A stretch of 64,000 nucleotides of DNA. Origin: Nitrospira sp. Lineage in GTDB: Bacteria > Nitrospirota > Nitrospiria > Nitrospirales > Nitrospiraceae. Shown here one piece after another: positions 54,774 through 63,626 of the stretch; positions within the stretch are counted from its first letter, which is position 1; the number at the start of each line of letters is the position of its first letter. The stretch covers positions 1,280,179 through 1,344,178 of the forward strand of contig CP126121.1 of the NCBI GenBank assembly GCA_030123625.1, in the 5' to 3' direction. The position numbers and the translations under genes were made by a program. Below the pieces are notes generated by a model that saw only the letters and a program-made list of their open reading frames with translations, ran no database searches and was not told where the DNA came from.

Positions 54774-55660
54774 CAGTTCAATTCAGCTTTGGTGATGATC
54801 TCGGCCAACCGATGCGTGGCCTTGATCGCCATGATATGAACACCGTCGCAGTGCGGCCGCACCGCCTTGATGGTCCGTACGGCTATCTCGACTCCGACGT
54901 CCTCCGCCTTCTCACCGGCCATTTTGAGCTCATCGATCATCTCGTCTGGGACCGAGATGCCGGGAATATGTGCGTTCATGAATTCCGCCATCTTGTGGTT
55001 GCGCAACACAAGGATACCGGCAAGAACCTTGACCTTATAGGGCCGGATCGCTTTCATGAAATTCGCGAACTGCTCCGGGTGATACACCGCTTGGGTTTGG
55101 AAGAATTGGGCACCCGCTTTCACCTTCACTTCAAACTTGGCGAGCATAGGTCCGACTGGGTCGGCCTCCGGTGTGACGGCGGCACCGATCGTAAACGCCG
55201 TCGAGCCGTCCAGCTTGTGCCCGCCCATGTCATGCCCCCTGTTCAATCCTTGCACGAGCTGCATGACTTGGACCGAGTCCAAATCATACACCGGCTTGGC
55301 CTCCTTATGATCACCGACCGTCGGATAGTCGCCCGTGAGACACAGAATATTTCGAATCCCAAGCATGTGGGCGCCCATCAAGTCCGACTGCATGGCGATT
55401 CGATTGCGATCACGACAGGTCAACTGCATCACGGGGTCATGGCCCAACTCATACAGGAGGCGACAGACCGGCAGTGAACCGGCCCGAACCACTGCGGCAG
55501 TATTGTCGGTGACATTCACACCGTGTACTCGCCCGACAAGCTGTTTGGCATTTTCGAGAACGGACGAGATATTGGTACCCTTGGGAGGGTTATACTCCAC
55601 CGTGACTGCAAACGTCCCTCGGTCGAGGACATCGATGAGGCGCTGCGGCTCTCGACTCAT
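54773..55660 (-). CDS. metF: Methylenetetrahydrofolate reductase
   Basis: 295 residues from the ATG at 55660 (GAGGGGTCATTT upstream). It has the TIM-barrel MetF fold: VTVEYNPPKGTN (catalytic Glu), LTCRDRNRIAMQSDLMGAHMLGIRNILCLTGDYP (FAD/folate region), and FFQTQAVYHPEQF. Reduces methylene-THF to methyl-THF. Sits between folD upstream and panB downstream. The separate zinc domain protein at 51451 is a candidate partner. Confidence 0.92.
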   Translation of the reverse strand: MSREPQRLIDVLDRGTFAVTVEYNPPKGTNISSVLENAKQLVGRVHGVNVTDNTAAVVRAGSLPVCRLLYELGHDPVMQLTCRDRNRIAMQSDLMGAHMLGIRNILCLTGDYPTVGDHKEAKPVYDLDSVQVMQLVQGLNRGHDMGGHKLDGSTAFTIGAAVTPEADPVGPMLAKFEVKVKAGAQFFQTQAVYHPEQFANFMKAIRPYKVKVLAGILVLRNHKMAEFMNAHIPGISVPDEMIDELKMAGEKAEDVGVEIAVRTIKAVRPHCDGVHIMAIKATHRLAEIITKAELN

Positions 55661-55670
55661 AAATGACCCC

Positions 55671-56531
55671 TCATAGCATTCCTGCTGCCTTCTTGGCCGA
55701 CTCCACGGTATTTTCCAGCAGCATCGCAATGGTCATGGGGCCGACTCCACCGGGGACAGGGCTGATCCAACCGGCCTTTTGGCTGACTGCGTCGAAGTCT
55801 ACGTCGCCGCACAGCTTGCCTTCAGAAGTCTTGTTTGTTCCCACGTCGATAACGACCGCGCCTTCCCGCACCATGTCGGCCGTCACAAACTTCGCCTTTC
55901 CGATCGCGACGAGCAGCAACTCCGCCTCACGGCAAACCGCGGGAAGGTCTCTGGTTTTTGAATGACAGATCGTGACGGTGGCATTCCGTTGAAGCAGCAT
56001 CAACGCCAACGGCTTCCCGACAATATTACTCCGTCCCACCACAACTGCCCGCTTGCCTTCTATGGGTACCCCGGTCGACTCGATCATCTTGATGACACCC
56101 TTGGGAGTACAGGCCTCAAAGACGGGGTGCCCCTCCACCAGCCGGCCGAAGTTGTAAGGATGAAATCCATCCGCATCTTTCAGCGGCGAAACGGCTTCCA
56201 GGATGATTTTGCTGTCGATATGTTTGGGCAGCGGAAGCTGAACCAGAATTCCATGGATTTTGGGGTCCGTATTCTTTTTGTCGATCAGCGCCAATAATTC
56301 GGCCTGTGTCGTGCTTGCCGGGAGCTTATGAGCATCGACATAGATTCCCGCCAATTCGCAGGCTTTTTGCTTGTTCCGAACGTACACATGCGAGGCGGGA
56401 TCGTCACCCACCAAAATGGTCGCAAGACCCGGTTTCATCGCTTTCTTGGCGAACAGTTCCGCCGATTCCTTTGCCAGACGATCGCGAACCTGTTGCGCCA
56501 GTGCTTTTCCATCAATCAATTGTGCGGCCAC
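55671..56531 (-). CDS. folD: Bifunctional methylenetetrahydrofolate dehydrogenase/cyclohydrolase
   Basis: 286 residues. YVRNKQKACELAGIYVD (catalytic Lys of YVxxK), ILVQLPLPKHID, DADGFHP and RAVVVGRSNIVGKPLALML with VGxSxxVGxP, then PVPGGVGPMTIAML. Interconverts methylene-, methenyl- and formyl-THF. It lies 10 bp upstream of metF, giving a folD-metF-panB operon. Confidence 0.95.
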   Translation of the reverse strand: MAAQLIDGKALAQQVRDRLAKESAELFAKKAMKPGLATILVGDDPASHVYVRNKQKACELAGIYVDAHKLPASTTQAELLALIDKKNTDPKIHGILVQLPLPKHIDSKIILEAVSPLKDADGFHPYNFGRLVEGHPVFEACTPKGVIKMIESTGVPIEGKRAVVVGRSNIVGKPLALMLLQRNATVTICHSKTRDLPAVCREAELLLVAIGKAKFVTADMVREGAVVIDVGTNKTSEGKLCGDVDFDAVSQKAGWISPVPGGVGPMTIAMLLENTVESAKKAAGML

Positions 56532-56739
56532 GATCCCTCCACAACAGTCTAGGTTGAAGTCAAGTCGAGATTAAGGAAGATCATTGTGACGGTTCCTCGT
56601 CCTTAACCTTAGCCTTAACCTGTTTAGAGTCGCCGCAACTTAGCAGGGGAATTTTATGCAAGTCAACGCTTCGCTGTCTCTCTCCGCTTGCCTCCTGCCT
56701 CAGGCTCTTTCTTGACACTCTCTTTGTTCCTCCGATACG

Positions 56740-57756
56740 ATGGTCTTTGACGAAAACCTGGATGACCCGCCTTTGTTCGTGAAGCTCTATCACCGCTTAT
56801 CCCTGCCTATCGTGCTCATCCTGGGCTTGACGTTCCCCGGCGAAGCCGCGCAAATCACGGGTCTGGAGTCACCCAATAGCTTCATCAGTGACTCGTCCGG
56901 GAAAGAATATTTTATATCCAATATCAACGGTGAACCGGAAGCAAGAGACAACAACGGCTTCATCACAAAATTGAATGCCGAGGGAAAGGTCACCGACCTC
57001 AAGTTCATCCAAGGTGGCGTGCTGGGAGTGTTGCTGCATGCCCCCAAAGGGATGGCCGTGGTCGGACCAATTCTTTACATCGCGGATCTCGATCAACTGA
57101 AAGCCTTTGATAAGGCGTCAGGCAAACTCGTCGCTACTGTCTTATTCCCCGCATCATCTCGTACGCCGGTATCGTTAACCGACGTGGCAGCCGCGCCGGA
57201 CGGTATGTTGTACGTTTCAGATGAGGCGGCGAACTCCATTTACCGAATTGATCCGCCGGGCGATCATCATGTCGACCTTTTGATCCATGATGAACGGCTC
57301 GCAGGACCCGCCGCAATCGTGATCCATCCCAGGACGAACCATCTCATCACTGTGAGCCGGCAAAAAGGGAAGATTTTTGACATCACTCCCGACGGACAAC
57401 TGACCGAACTGGAATCGAATGGGTTTTTTACCGGTCGCTTCGAGAACCTGAGCGGAGTGGATTTTGATCAATGGGGAACCATGTACGTATCAGACATCAC
57501 AAAAGGCAAGATTTGGCGCATGACCCGAGATCATCGATTCCAAGTCATCGCCGAATATCTCCCCGCTCCGGCTGATATCAGTATCGATCGGGTGAACAAC
57601 TTGATCTTGGTTCCCTACCATTACGTGCATGCCGCAGAGATGAATGGACTAGAGACTCCTTCGGTCGGGAAGCCAAAGGGCGAGAAGCGTACGTTGGCCG
57701 ACTACGGTTTTATCCCTCCACCTCCCAAGCCCGGAGCGGAAGGAACGAAGAAATGA
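56740..57756 (+). CDS. Exported NHL/SMP-30-like beta-propeller protein
   Basis: 338 residues. A signal-like segment (SLPIVLILGLTFPGEA, about 22-37) follows a longish N-region. After it comes a six-bladed propeller pattern of repeated blades: SPNSFISDSSGKEYFISNING, GPILYIADLDQL, LTDVAAAPDGMLYVSDEAANSIYRID, GTMYVSDITKGKIWRM, ADISIDRVNNLILVPY. Related to gluconolactonase/SMP-30 and NHL proteins, but no metal site is clear. It overlaps the next gene (ATGA), so the two are co-translated. Periplasmic or lipid-linked; substrate unknown. Confidence 0.7.
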   Translation: MVFDENLDDPPLFVKLYHRLSLPIVLILGLTFPGEAAQITGLESPNSFISDSSGKEYFISNINGEPEARDNNGFITKLNAEGKVTDLKFIQGGVLGVLLHAPKGMAVVGPILYIADLDQLKAFDKASGKLVATVLFPASSRTPVSLTDVAAAPDGMLYVSDEAANSIYRIDPPGDHHVDLLIHDERLAGPAAIVIHPRTNHLITVSRQKGKIFDITPDGQLTELESNGFFTGRFENLSGVDFDQWGTMYVSDITKGKIWRMTRDHRFQVIAEYLPAPADISIDRVNNLILVPYHYVHAAEMNGLETPSVGKPKGEKRTLADYGFIPPPPKPGAEGTKK

Positions 57757-58454
57757 GCTCATGCTCGTATTGTCACAATCGTCGGGGCAAACGTCCGTGC
57801 CCTGCCCTCGGAGGATTGATCTGCAGTCCCTGCTGTGGGGAGCATCGCCTGACGCGGATCTCGTGCCCCGCTGATTGCGCCTATCTCGACACCGGAAGCG
57901 ATTACCAGCAAAAAAGACTCGGCGCGCAATTTGCGCCCGTCCGGCGAGACTTCTATCAGGAACTGGACCGCTTAGGAGGCCACAAAGCCGTGGCGCTATT
58001 CAATTTGATCGAGGTCATCACGTTCGGCTACTTTGAGGGACGAAGGGATGGCCAAGATGTTGAAGTCGTCACGGCACTCCAGACGCTTCGTCGCACGCTC
58101 AGCCCACTTCACGTCCCCGCCGGCCCTGCACCGGTTTTTGCCGAGCATCTTACAAAAGAGTATGAGGCGTTTCGGAAGCAGAATCCCGAACAAATTGCCG
58201 ATGCCTCCGACGCTCTGCAAATCCTCGATCGCACCGCGCAATTCATCTCCACATTTTCAGAGCATAATTTTCAGTCGAGCCGATTTCTGAGGGGACTGAT
58301 CGGTTATGTTAAAACGGAGCACCCGGAGATCGCGGCACATCTCAAAAAGCAACGGGAATCGGGGCACATTCTTCTACCAGGGCGAACGTTCCTGCCGTCA
58401 TCCGCCGCCGAAGCACACACGCATGGTCCCGACTGTAAGCACCATAGTCATTAA
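57753..58454 (+). CDS. Hypothetical protein with N-terminal Cys cluster and His-rich tail
   Basis: 233 residues. The N-terminus is cysteine-rich: CSYCHNRRGKRPC, CSPCCGEHRL, SCPADCAYL (Cys about 4, 7, 16, 25, 28, 29, 38, 42), suggesting two zinc sites. The middle (about 55-190) is helical with no family recognised. The C-terminus ends THGPDCKHHSH, a His/Cys-rich metal-binding tail. It overlaps the exported propeller gene by ATGA, which is odd for a cytoplasmic zinc protein; it may process or load the exported protein, but that is inference. Confidence 0.55.
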   Translation: MSSCSYCHNRRGKRPCPALGGLICSPCCGEHRLTRISCPADCAYLDTGSDYQQKRLGAQFAPVRRDFYQELDRLGGHKAVALFNLIEVITFGYFEGRRDGQDVEVVTALQTLRRTLSPLHVPAGPAPVFAEHLTKEYEAFRKQNPEQIADASDALQILDRTAQFISTFSEHNFQSSRFLRGLIGYVKTEHPEIAAHLKKQRESGHILLPGRTFLPSSAAEAHTHGPDCKHHSH

Positions 58455-58465
58455 AAGGATCGCCC

Positions 58466-59368
58466 ATGTCTTTCCCCGACTCGCTCAACATCCCCATCCT
58501 TCGAAACATTTTTCATCCGTCCGATTTCACTGAAGCGAGCGAAGGCGCGTTCGCGCATGCCTTGAGAACCGCCCTGATGGCTCAAGCCAACCTGACCATT
58601 CTTCATGTCTCCTCCGATCGGGATACGGACTGGATGGAGTTTCCCGGTGTGCGTGCGGCGCTGGAACGTTGGGGCCTGCTGCCCAGGAACAGCCGGCGAT
58701 CCGATGTCGCCAAATTGGGCATCCATGTTAAGAAGGTCCAAGCGATCCATCAGGACCCCGTTGAATCGGTCACATCCTACTTAGCCCAGCACGCGACGGA
58801 TCTGATCGTGCTCGCGACTGACCAAAGCAAAGGTTATCTTCCATGGCTCAACAAGTCCGTAGCGGTGCCCATTGCGCTGGAGTCACGGCAGATGACCCTC
58901 TTCATCCCGAAAGGCGTAGCCGGATTCGTTTCTTCGCACGACGGTTCCATCTCATTGACGAACATCTTGATTCCCGTCGCTCCCACGCCGTCTGGCCAGG
59001 CGGCACTCCAGGCCGCCGTGCGGATGGCATATCGGCTCAACCGCCCGATCGGCGTCTTTACAGTCCTCCATGTCGGCGAGGAAGGGGACATGCCCGCCCT
59101 CCACTACTCCGATATACCCGGCTGGCAGTGGGAGAAAGTCACCAAGCAAGGAGATGTAGTGGATGTGATCTGTGGGACCGCGGAAGAGATCAAGGCTGAT
59201 CTCATCGTCATGACCACCGAAGGACGCCATGGCTTTCTCGATGCGCTGCACGGCAGTCATAGCGAGCAGGTGCTTCACGAGGCCACGTGCCCGCTGCTGG
59301 TGATTCCGGCAGGCGGATTTATTGCTTCGGTGCTGGAGGCCGAATCAGAAAGCCGGCCGGCATCTTGA
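58466..59368 (+). CDS. Universal stress protein with two USP domains
   Basis: 300 residues made of two tandem USP domains: 9-150 (ILRNIFHPSDFTEASEGAFAHALRTALMAQANLTILHVSSD ... ATDLIVLATDQSKG) and about 170-290 (TNILIPVAPTPSGQAALQAAVRMAYRLNRPIGVFTVLHVG ... ADLIVMTTEGRHGFLDALHGSHSEQVLHEATCPLLVIP). The second domain ends with the ATP-binding GRHGFxxxxxGS motif; the first lacks it, so probably only one half binds nucleotide. Found 11 bp after the previous gene and probably in its transcript. Confidence 0.85.
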   Translation: MSFPDSLNIPILRNIFHPSDFTEASEGAFAHALRTALMAQANLTILHVSSDRDTDWMEFPGVRAALERWGLLPRNSRRSDVAKLGIHVKKVQAIHQDPVESVTSYLAQHATDLIVLATDQSKGYLPWLNKSVAVPIALESRQMTLFIPKGVAGFVSSHDGSISLTNILIPVAPTPSGQAALQAAVRMAYRLNRPIGVFTVLHVGEEGDMPALHYSDIPGWQWEKVTKQGDVVDVICGTAEEIKADLIVMTTEGRHGFLDALHGSHSEQVLHEATCPLLVIPAGGFIASVLEAESESRPAS

Positions 59369-59464
59369 AGACATGCCGCACCCGCAATCCCCCACAATCA
59401 GCTCTTCCCTCGCGGTTTGCAATCGGTCGCCACACCATTTCCTGATCCAGCATGTCGACGAATA

Positions 59465-60070
59465 TTACTCCGCAATCGTGACCGTCATTTCCACACGCTC
59501 TCTCGGATTATCCCGCTCGTCGCGAGGCAGGTTGACGATTTTGTCGGCCACACCGATACCCTTCGTCACTTCGCCGAACACAGAGTACTTGCGGTCCAGA
59601 AATCGTGAATCCTCGACGACGATGAAAAACTGGGAACCGGCCGAATCCGGATCAGCCGCCCTCGCCATTGACACGATGCCACGTTTGTGCGGGATATCGC
59701 TGAACTCCGCCTTGACGGCATACCCGGGACCGCCTTGGCCGTAGATTTCCTTCTTGAGCGTATCCTTCGTATTGGGATCTCCCCCTTGAATCATGAAACC
59801 GGGAATGACCCGGTGGAAAATTGTTCCATTGTAAAACCCGGACTTCGCCAGCTTAATGAAATTCTCGACATGTTTCGGCGCGACATCCGGATAGAACTTG
59901 ATTTCGATATCGCCGAATTTCGTTTTGATGATCGCCCGCGGCCCTTTTGGTGCTTCAACCTTGAGAGGCTGTGTCGCCTCAGCGACATCGATCGACCAGG
60001 CATGTGAGATCGAGAGACCAACCGTGATGAACACGCCCATCAACATTCGCCATCCTGCTTGCTTCAGCAT
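59465..60070 (-). CDS. Peptidyl-prolyl isomerase, cyclophilin type, exported
   Basis: 201 residues from the ATG at 60070 (GGGAGGGG upstream). Signal peptide about 1-25 (MLMGVFITVGLSISHAWS). The cyclophilin domain has FHRVIPGFMIQGGDP (catalytic Arg near 84), GPGYAVKAEF and RGIVSMARAADPDSAGSQFFIVVED. Periplasmic prolyl isomerase acting on secreted or outer-membrane proteins. It follows rnc by 56 bp on the same strand. Confidence 0.88.
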   Translation of the reverse strand: MLKQAGWRMLMGVFITVGLSISHAWSIDVAEATQPLKVEAPKGPRAIIKTKFGDIEIKFYPDVAPKHVENFIKLAKSGFYNGTIFHRVIPGFMIQGGDPNTKDTLKKEIYGQGGPGYAVKAEFSDIPHKRGIVSMARAADPDSAGSQFFIVVEDSRFLDRKYSVFGEVTKGIGVADKIVNLPRDERDNPRERVEMTVTIAE

Positions 60071-60126
60071 TGCCCCTCCCATATCATCCATGTGACGGTG
60101 TCGATTATTGTAGCATGGACCCGGCA

Positions 60127-60846
60127 TTATCGCTCAGACTGCTCCAGCGCTCGTTGCGCCGCCTCCTGCTCCGCTTCTTTCTTGCTGTATCCTCGGCCGA
60201 TCCCGAAAACCCTGTCATGCACTCGCACTTCAACTTCAAATAACTTTTGGTGATCCGGGCCGGTTTCGCGTACGATCGCATACCGAGGCAACAGTTCATA
60301 CCGTTTTTGACACCATTCCTGGAAGCGCGTCTTATAATCATCCCTTCCGGGTTTTTCTTGCAGGACATCGATCTGACGTAGTTCTTCAGTCAGCGCCTCA
60401 ATGGTGAAGTGTCGACTCGCCTCCAACCCCCCATCAAGATAGACGGCCGCAATGATGGCCTCAAACGCATCGGCCAACAGTGAGGCTTTGCCCCGTCCAT
60501 TCGAGAGTTCTTCGCCTCGACCAAGTTTCAACCGGGCACCGAGATCCAACCGCCTGGCGGCATTCGCTAACGGCGCTTCGCTCACAAGTTTGGCTTTGAG
60601 TTTTGAGAGAGCTCCTTCACTCAGCTCAGGATACCGCCCCGCAAGATAATCGCTCACGATGAGCGACAACACGGCGTCCCCCAGGAACTCGAGCCGCTCA
60701 TTGTGTTTTCGACCGGCGTCTCGGCGCTCATTCACGTACGACTTATGCGTCAAAGCTTCTGTCAAGAAGCTGGGATTCGTGAATCGATAGTTCGATATGG
60801 CAGGAGAAGAATCGGCTGAAGAAGCCGGCGTCATCGTGACACGCAC
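60127..60846 (-). CDS. rnc: Ribonuclease III
   Basis: 239 residues (GTG at 60846; ATG at 60834 is an alternative). RNase III signature NERLEFLGDAVLSLIVSDYL (about 48-67) with the acidic catalytic residues, then ADAFEAIIAAVYLDGG (Glu of the second site), and a C-terminal dsRBD (DYKTRFQEWCQKRY ... GYSKKEAEQEAAQRALEQSE). Processes rRNA and structured mRNAs; the many long hairpins in this window would be natural substrates, though nothing here tests that. Confidence 0.93.
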   Translation of the reverse strand: MRVTMTPASSADSSPAISNYRFTNPSFLTEALTHKSYVNERRDAGRKHNERLEFLGDAVLSLIVSDYLAGRYPELSEGALSKLKAKLVSEAPLANAARRLDLGARLKLGRGEELSNGRGKASLLADAFEAIIAAVYLDGGLEASRHFTIEALTEELRQIDVLQEKPGRDDYKTRFQEWCQKRYELLPRYAIVRETGPDHQKLFEVEVRVHDRVFGIGRGYSKKEAEQEAAQRALEQSER

Positions 60847-60882
60847 GCTAGCAGACCACTGAAAAACTATTGTGACGTGCCC

Positions 60883-61224
60883 GCAGGATGTTCAAAAAGG
60901 CCATCGTTCTCACCCGCCCACCCCTGCGCGCCAAGACGCGCATGTCACCGAACAAGGCCGCAGCGAAGCGCACGGCGCGAGGAATAACGAGCGCCATGTC
61001 TGTGCGCGCCGGCGAGATGGTGAGCTGGCAGTGTCTTGCGCGAGGCGTCACCTTTCTCACCCGCCCGCCCTGAGCTGCTCTCGCAGCTCTTGCCCGGTGG
61101 TACGTTGAACCTCTGAGGTTCACGCCGCGCTGAATAAAGCGCGGCACGTTTGTGAACGCCGCCGAGATGGTGAGGCGGCGGTGTCCCGCGAGAACGCCGC
61201 TGGTGGACTTTTTCAGCATCCCGC
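60883..61224. repeat. Dispersed inverted-end element, copy 8 (long form)
   Basis: 342 bp from GCAGGATGTTCAAAAAGGCC to GACTTTTTCAGCATCCCGC, the longest copy. It contains the inner blocks of copies 4 and 6 (GCGCCGGCGAGATGGTGAG) and a CGCGCTGAATAAAGCGCGGC hairpin. It fills the spacer before fabF and touches the fabF stop codon. Confidence 0.85.
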
Positions 61225-62474
61225 TACGTGTCCAGTCGCTTGAAGATCAGACAGGCGTTCACTCCGCCGAATCCAAAGGAGTTCGACAACGCTGTTGTGA
61301 CGGCGGCAGGTCGAGCCTTATTGGGAACATAGTCCAAATCACAGGCCGGATCCGGATTATCCAGATTGATCGTGGGAGGAAGAATACCGTGAAACAACGC
61401 CAGAAGGCTGAAGACGGCTTCGATCCCGCCGGCAGCTCCGAGCAGATGTCCTGTCATGGACTTGGTCGAGCTGACCGGAATTCGAAAGGCCTGCTCCCCG
61501 AACACCCGTTTGATCGCTCGGGTCTCAATGGCATCGGCCATCGTCGACGTCCCATGCGCATTGATATACCCGATCTGATCGCGATTGATTCCCGCATCTT
61601 TGAGCGCGAGTTCCATGCAACGGATAGCTCCCTCGCCCTCTTCCGGCGGGGCCGTAATGTGGTAGGCATCGCTGTTCATCCCGTACCCGATGATCTCGCC
61701 GTACATTCTGACCCCACGCCGACGGGCATGTTCCAGCTCCTCAATCACCACGACCCCCGCGCCCTCGCCCAGCACAAATCCATCTCGATCCCTGTCGAAC
61801 GGGCGACTTGCCTTCGTCGGTTCGTCATTCCGGAACGACAAGGCCTTGGCCGCTGCGAATCCCGCCACACCCAGCGGGGTGACTGCTGCTTCGGCACCGC
61901 CGGCCACCATGACATCGGCGTCACCTCGTTGAATCAGGCGGTACGCATCCCCAATGCAATGATTGCCCGTGGCGCAAGCCGTCACAGCACAAGAGTTCGG
62001 TCCCTTGGCTCCGATCCGAATCGCTACCTGTCCGGAAGCCAAATTGATGATGGTCATGGGAATGAAAAACGGTGAAACACGCCCCGGCCCCCTGGTTTTG
62101 AGCACCTCATGGTAGTGCTCGATCGATCCGAGCCCGCCGATCCCGGAGCCGATGTACACGCCGACCTTCGTGGCCTCTTCCGGCTTTATTTTCAGCCCGG
62201 CATCATCCACCGCCAACTGAGCGGCACCCACGGCGTAGTGGATGAAGGCATCCATCTTCTTGATCTCTTTCTTTTCGATGAATTGAGCTGGATCAAAATC
62301 CTTCACCTCGCCCGCAATTTGAGCGTCATATCCCGTCGGATCAAATTTGGTGATTCGGCCGATCCCGGACTCACCGGCGCAGATCGCTTTCCACGTCTTT
62401 TCGACACCCGTCCCCAGCGGTGTCACCAGCCCAAGACCGGTGACCACAACGCGCCGAGTTATTTGATCAGACAT
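61224..62474 (-). CDS. fabF: 3-oxoacyl-[acyl-carrier-protein] synthase II
   Basis: 416 residues from the ATG at 62474 (a second ATG 9 bp upstream, at 62483, is possible). Catalytic Cys-His-His: TACATGNH (Cys167), NAHGTST and [11 protein letters not shown]. FabF condenses malonyl-ACP with acyl-ACP. The cluster order fabF-acpP-fabG-fabD is the usual one, all on the minus strand, with fabF-acpP spacing of a few bp. The stop codon lies in the end of repeat copy 8. Confidence 0.95.
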   Translation of the reverse strand: MSDQITRRVVVTGLGLVTPLGTGVEKTWKAICAGESGIGRITKFDPTGYDAQIAGEVKDFDPAQFIEKKEIKKMDAFIHYAVGAAQLAVDDAGLKIKPEEATKVGVYIGSGIGGLGSIEHYHEVLKTRGPGRVSPFFIPMTIINLASGQVAIRIGAKGPNSCAVTACATGNHCIGDAYRLIQRGDADVMVAGGAEAAVTPLGVAGFAAAKALSFRNDEPTKASRPFDRDRDGFVLGEGAGVVVIEELEHARRRGVRMYGEIIGYGMNSDAYHITAPPEEGEGAIRCMELALKDAGINRDQIGYINAHGTSTMADAIETRAIKRVFGEQAFRIPVSSTKSMTGHLLGAAGGIEAVFSLLALFHGILPPTINLDNPDPACDLDYVPNKARPAAVTTALSNSFGFGGVNACLIFKRLDT

Positions 62475-62485
62475 TCCTGTCATGC

Positions 62486-62719
62486 CTAGGACTTTTCCTT
62501 GATGTAGTCCAACGCCTTGCCGACGGTCAGAATTTTCTCCGCATCCTCATCGGGAATTTCGATTGAAAACTCTTCCTCCAACGCCATGACCAGCTCGACG
62601 GTATCGAGCGAATCAGCCCCCAGATCTTCGACAAAGGAGGCCTCCGGCGTCACTTCATCCTCCTCCACACCGAGTTGCTCAGCAATAATCTTCTTGACTC
62701 GCTCTTCAACAGTTGCCAT
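62486..62719 (-). CDS. acpP: Acyl carrier protein
   Basis: 77 residues. The phosphopantetheine site [18 protein letters not shown] has Ser37. Highly acidic helix II and III ([20 protein letters not shown]). Carries acyl chains for fatty-acid synthesis. GAAGGAGGTAGTCATAGC precedes the ATG. Confidence 0.95.
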   Translation of the reverse strand: MATVEERVKKIIAEQLGVEEDEVTPEASFVEDLGADSLDTVELVMALEEEFSIEIPDEDAEKILTVGKALDYIKEKS

Positions 62720-62808
62720 CGCTATGACTACCTCCTTCCCCGGTATGACACCCGCTGCACCGCCACATGGGGATCTGTGACAGCCGTATGTCTACATCAT
62801 TCGACGCT

Positions 62809-63552
62809 TTATACCATCAACATCCCCCCGTTCACGTGCAAGACATGACCGGTGATGTAGGCCGCATCCTCGGACACCAGAAACCGAACGGCCGCCGCGA
62901 CATCCGCCGGCATACCCAACCGCCCCAATGGGATTTGTTTCAGCAACGTTTCTTTCACATCAGCCGGTAACCCATGGGTCATGGCCGTGTCGATGAAACC
63001 GGGCGCCACCGCATTCACCGTCACATTACGGCTGGCATATTCGCGTCCAACGGTTTTTGTAAAGCCGATGACGGCTGCCTTCGAGGCCGAGTAATTGGCC
63101 TGCCCCGCGTTCCCGATCACCCCCACGATCGAAGCGATGTTGACGATGCGACCATACCGTTGCTTGGTCATCGGCTGCAAGACCGCTTTCGTGCAGTTAA
63201 ACGTACCGTTCAGGTTGATCTGAAGCACCAGATTCCAATCTTCTTCCTTCATCCGCAACAACAAGCCGTCACGAGTGATGCCGGCATTGTTGACGAGGAT
63301 ATCCACTTTCCCCCAAGCCTTCAGGACTTGCTCGACCATCGCCTTGGTTTCATTGGCATCGGCGACGTTGACTTTGATGTTCAGAGACCTCCGTCCTAGC
63401 TTCTCGACGGAATCGACCGTTTCCACGGAGCGGCCGGGGTCGAGGTCAGCCACGGCAATGTCGGCCCCTGCTTGGGCAAGGCATTCGGCAATGGCCCGAC
63501 CGATGCCTTGCGCCGCACCGGTGACAATAGCTGTTCTTCCTTGTAATGACAT
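62809..63552 (-). CDS. fabG: 3-oxoacyl-[acyl-carrier-protein] reductase
   Basis: 247 residues. TGAAQGIGRA (NADP motif, about 11-20), NNAGITRDG (about 89-97), IVNIASIVGVIGNAGQANYSASKAAVIGFTK with catalytic Ser, Tyr and Lys (about 140-160), closing TGHVLHVNGGM. Ordinary FabG, distinct from the SDR at 4943. 90 bp upstream of acpP. Confidence 0.94.
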   Translation of the reverse strand: MSLQGRTAIVTGAAQGIGRAIAECLAQAGADIAVADLDPGRSVETVDSVEKLGRRSLNIKVNVADANETKAMVEQVLKAWGKVDILVNNAGITRDGLLLRMKEEDWNLVLQINLNGTFNCTKAVLQPMTKQRYGRIVNIASIVGVIGNAGQANYSASKAAVIGFTKTVGREYASRNVTVNAVAPGFIDTAMTHGLPADVKETLLKQIPLGRLGMPADVAAAVRFLVSEDAAYITGHVLHVNGGMLMV

Positions 63553-63626
63553 TTCAGACCTTTCGGACGATACGTTAACAGGCTGATAGGGAATTCGTCA
63601 TCTGGTTTTCCATGCGGACGGTCTGC

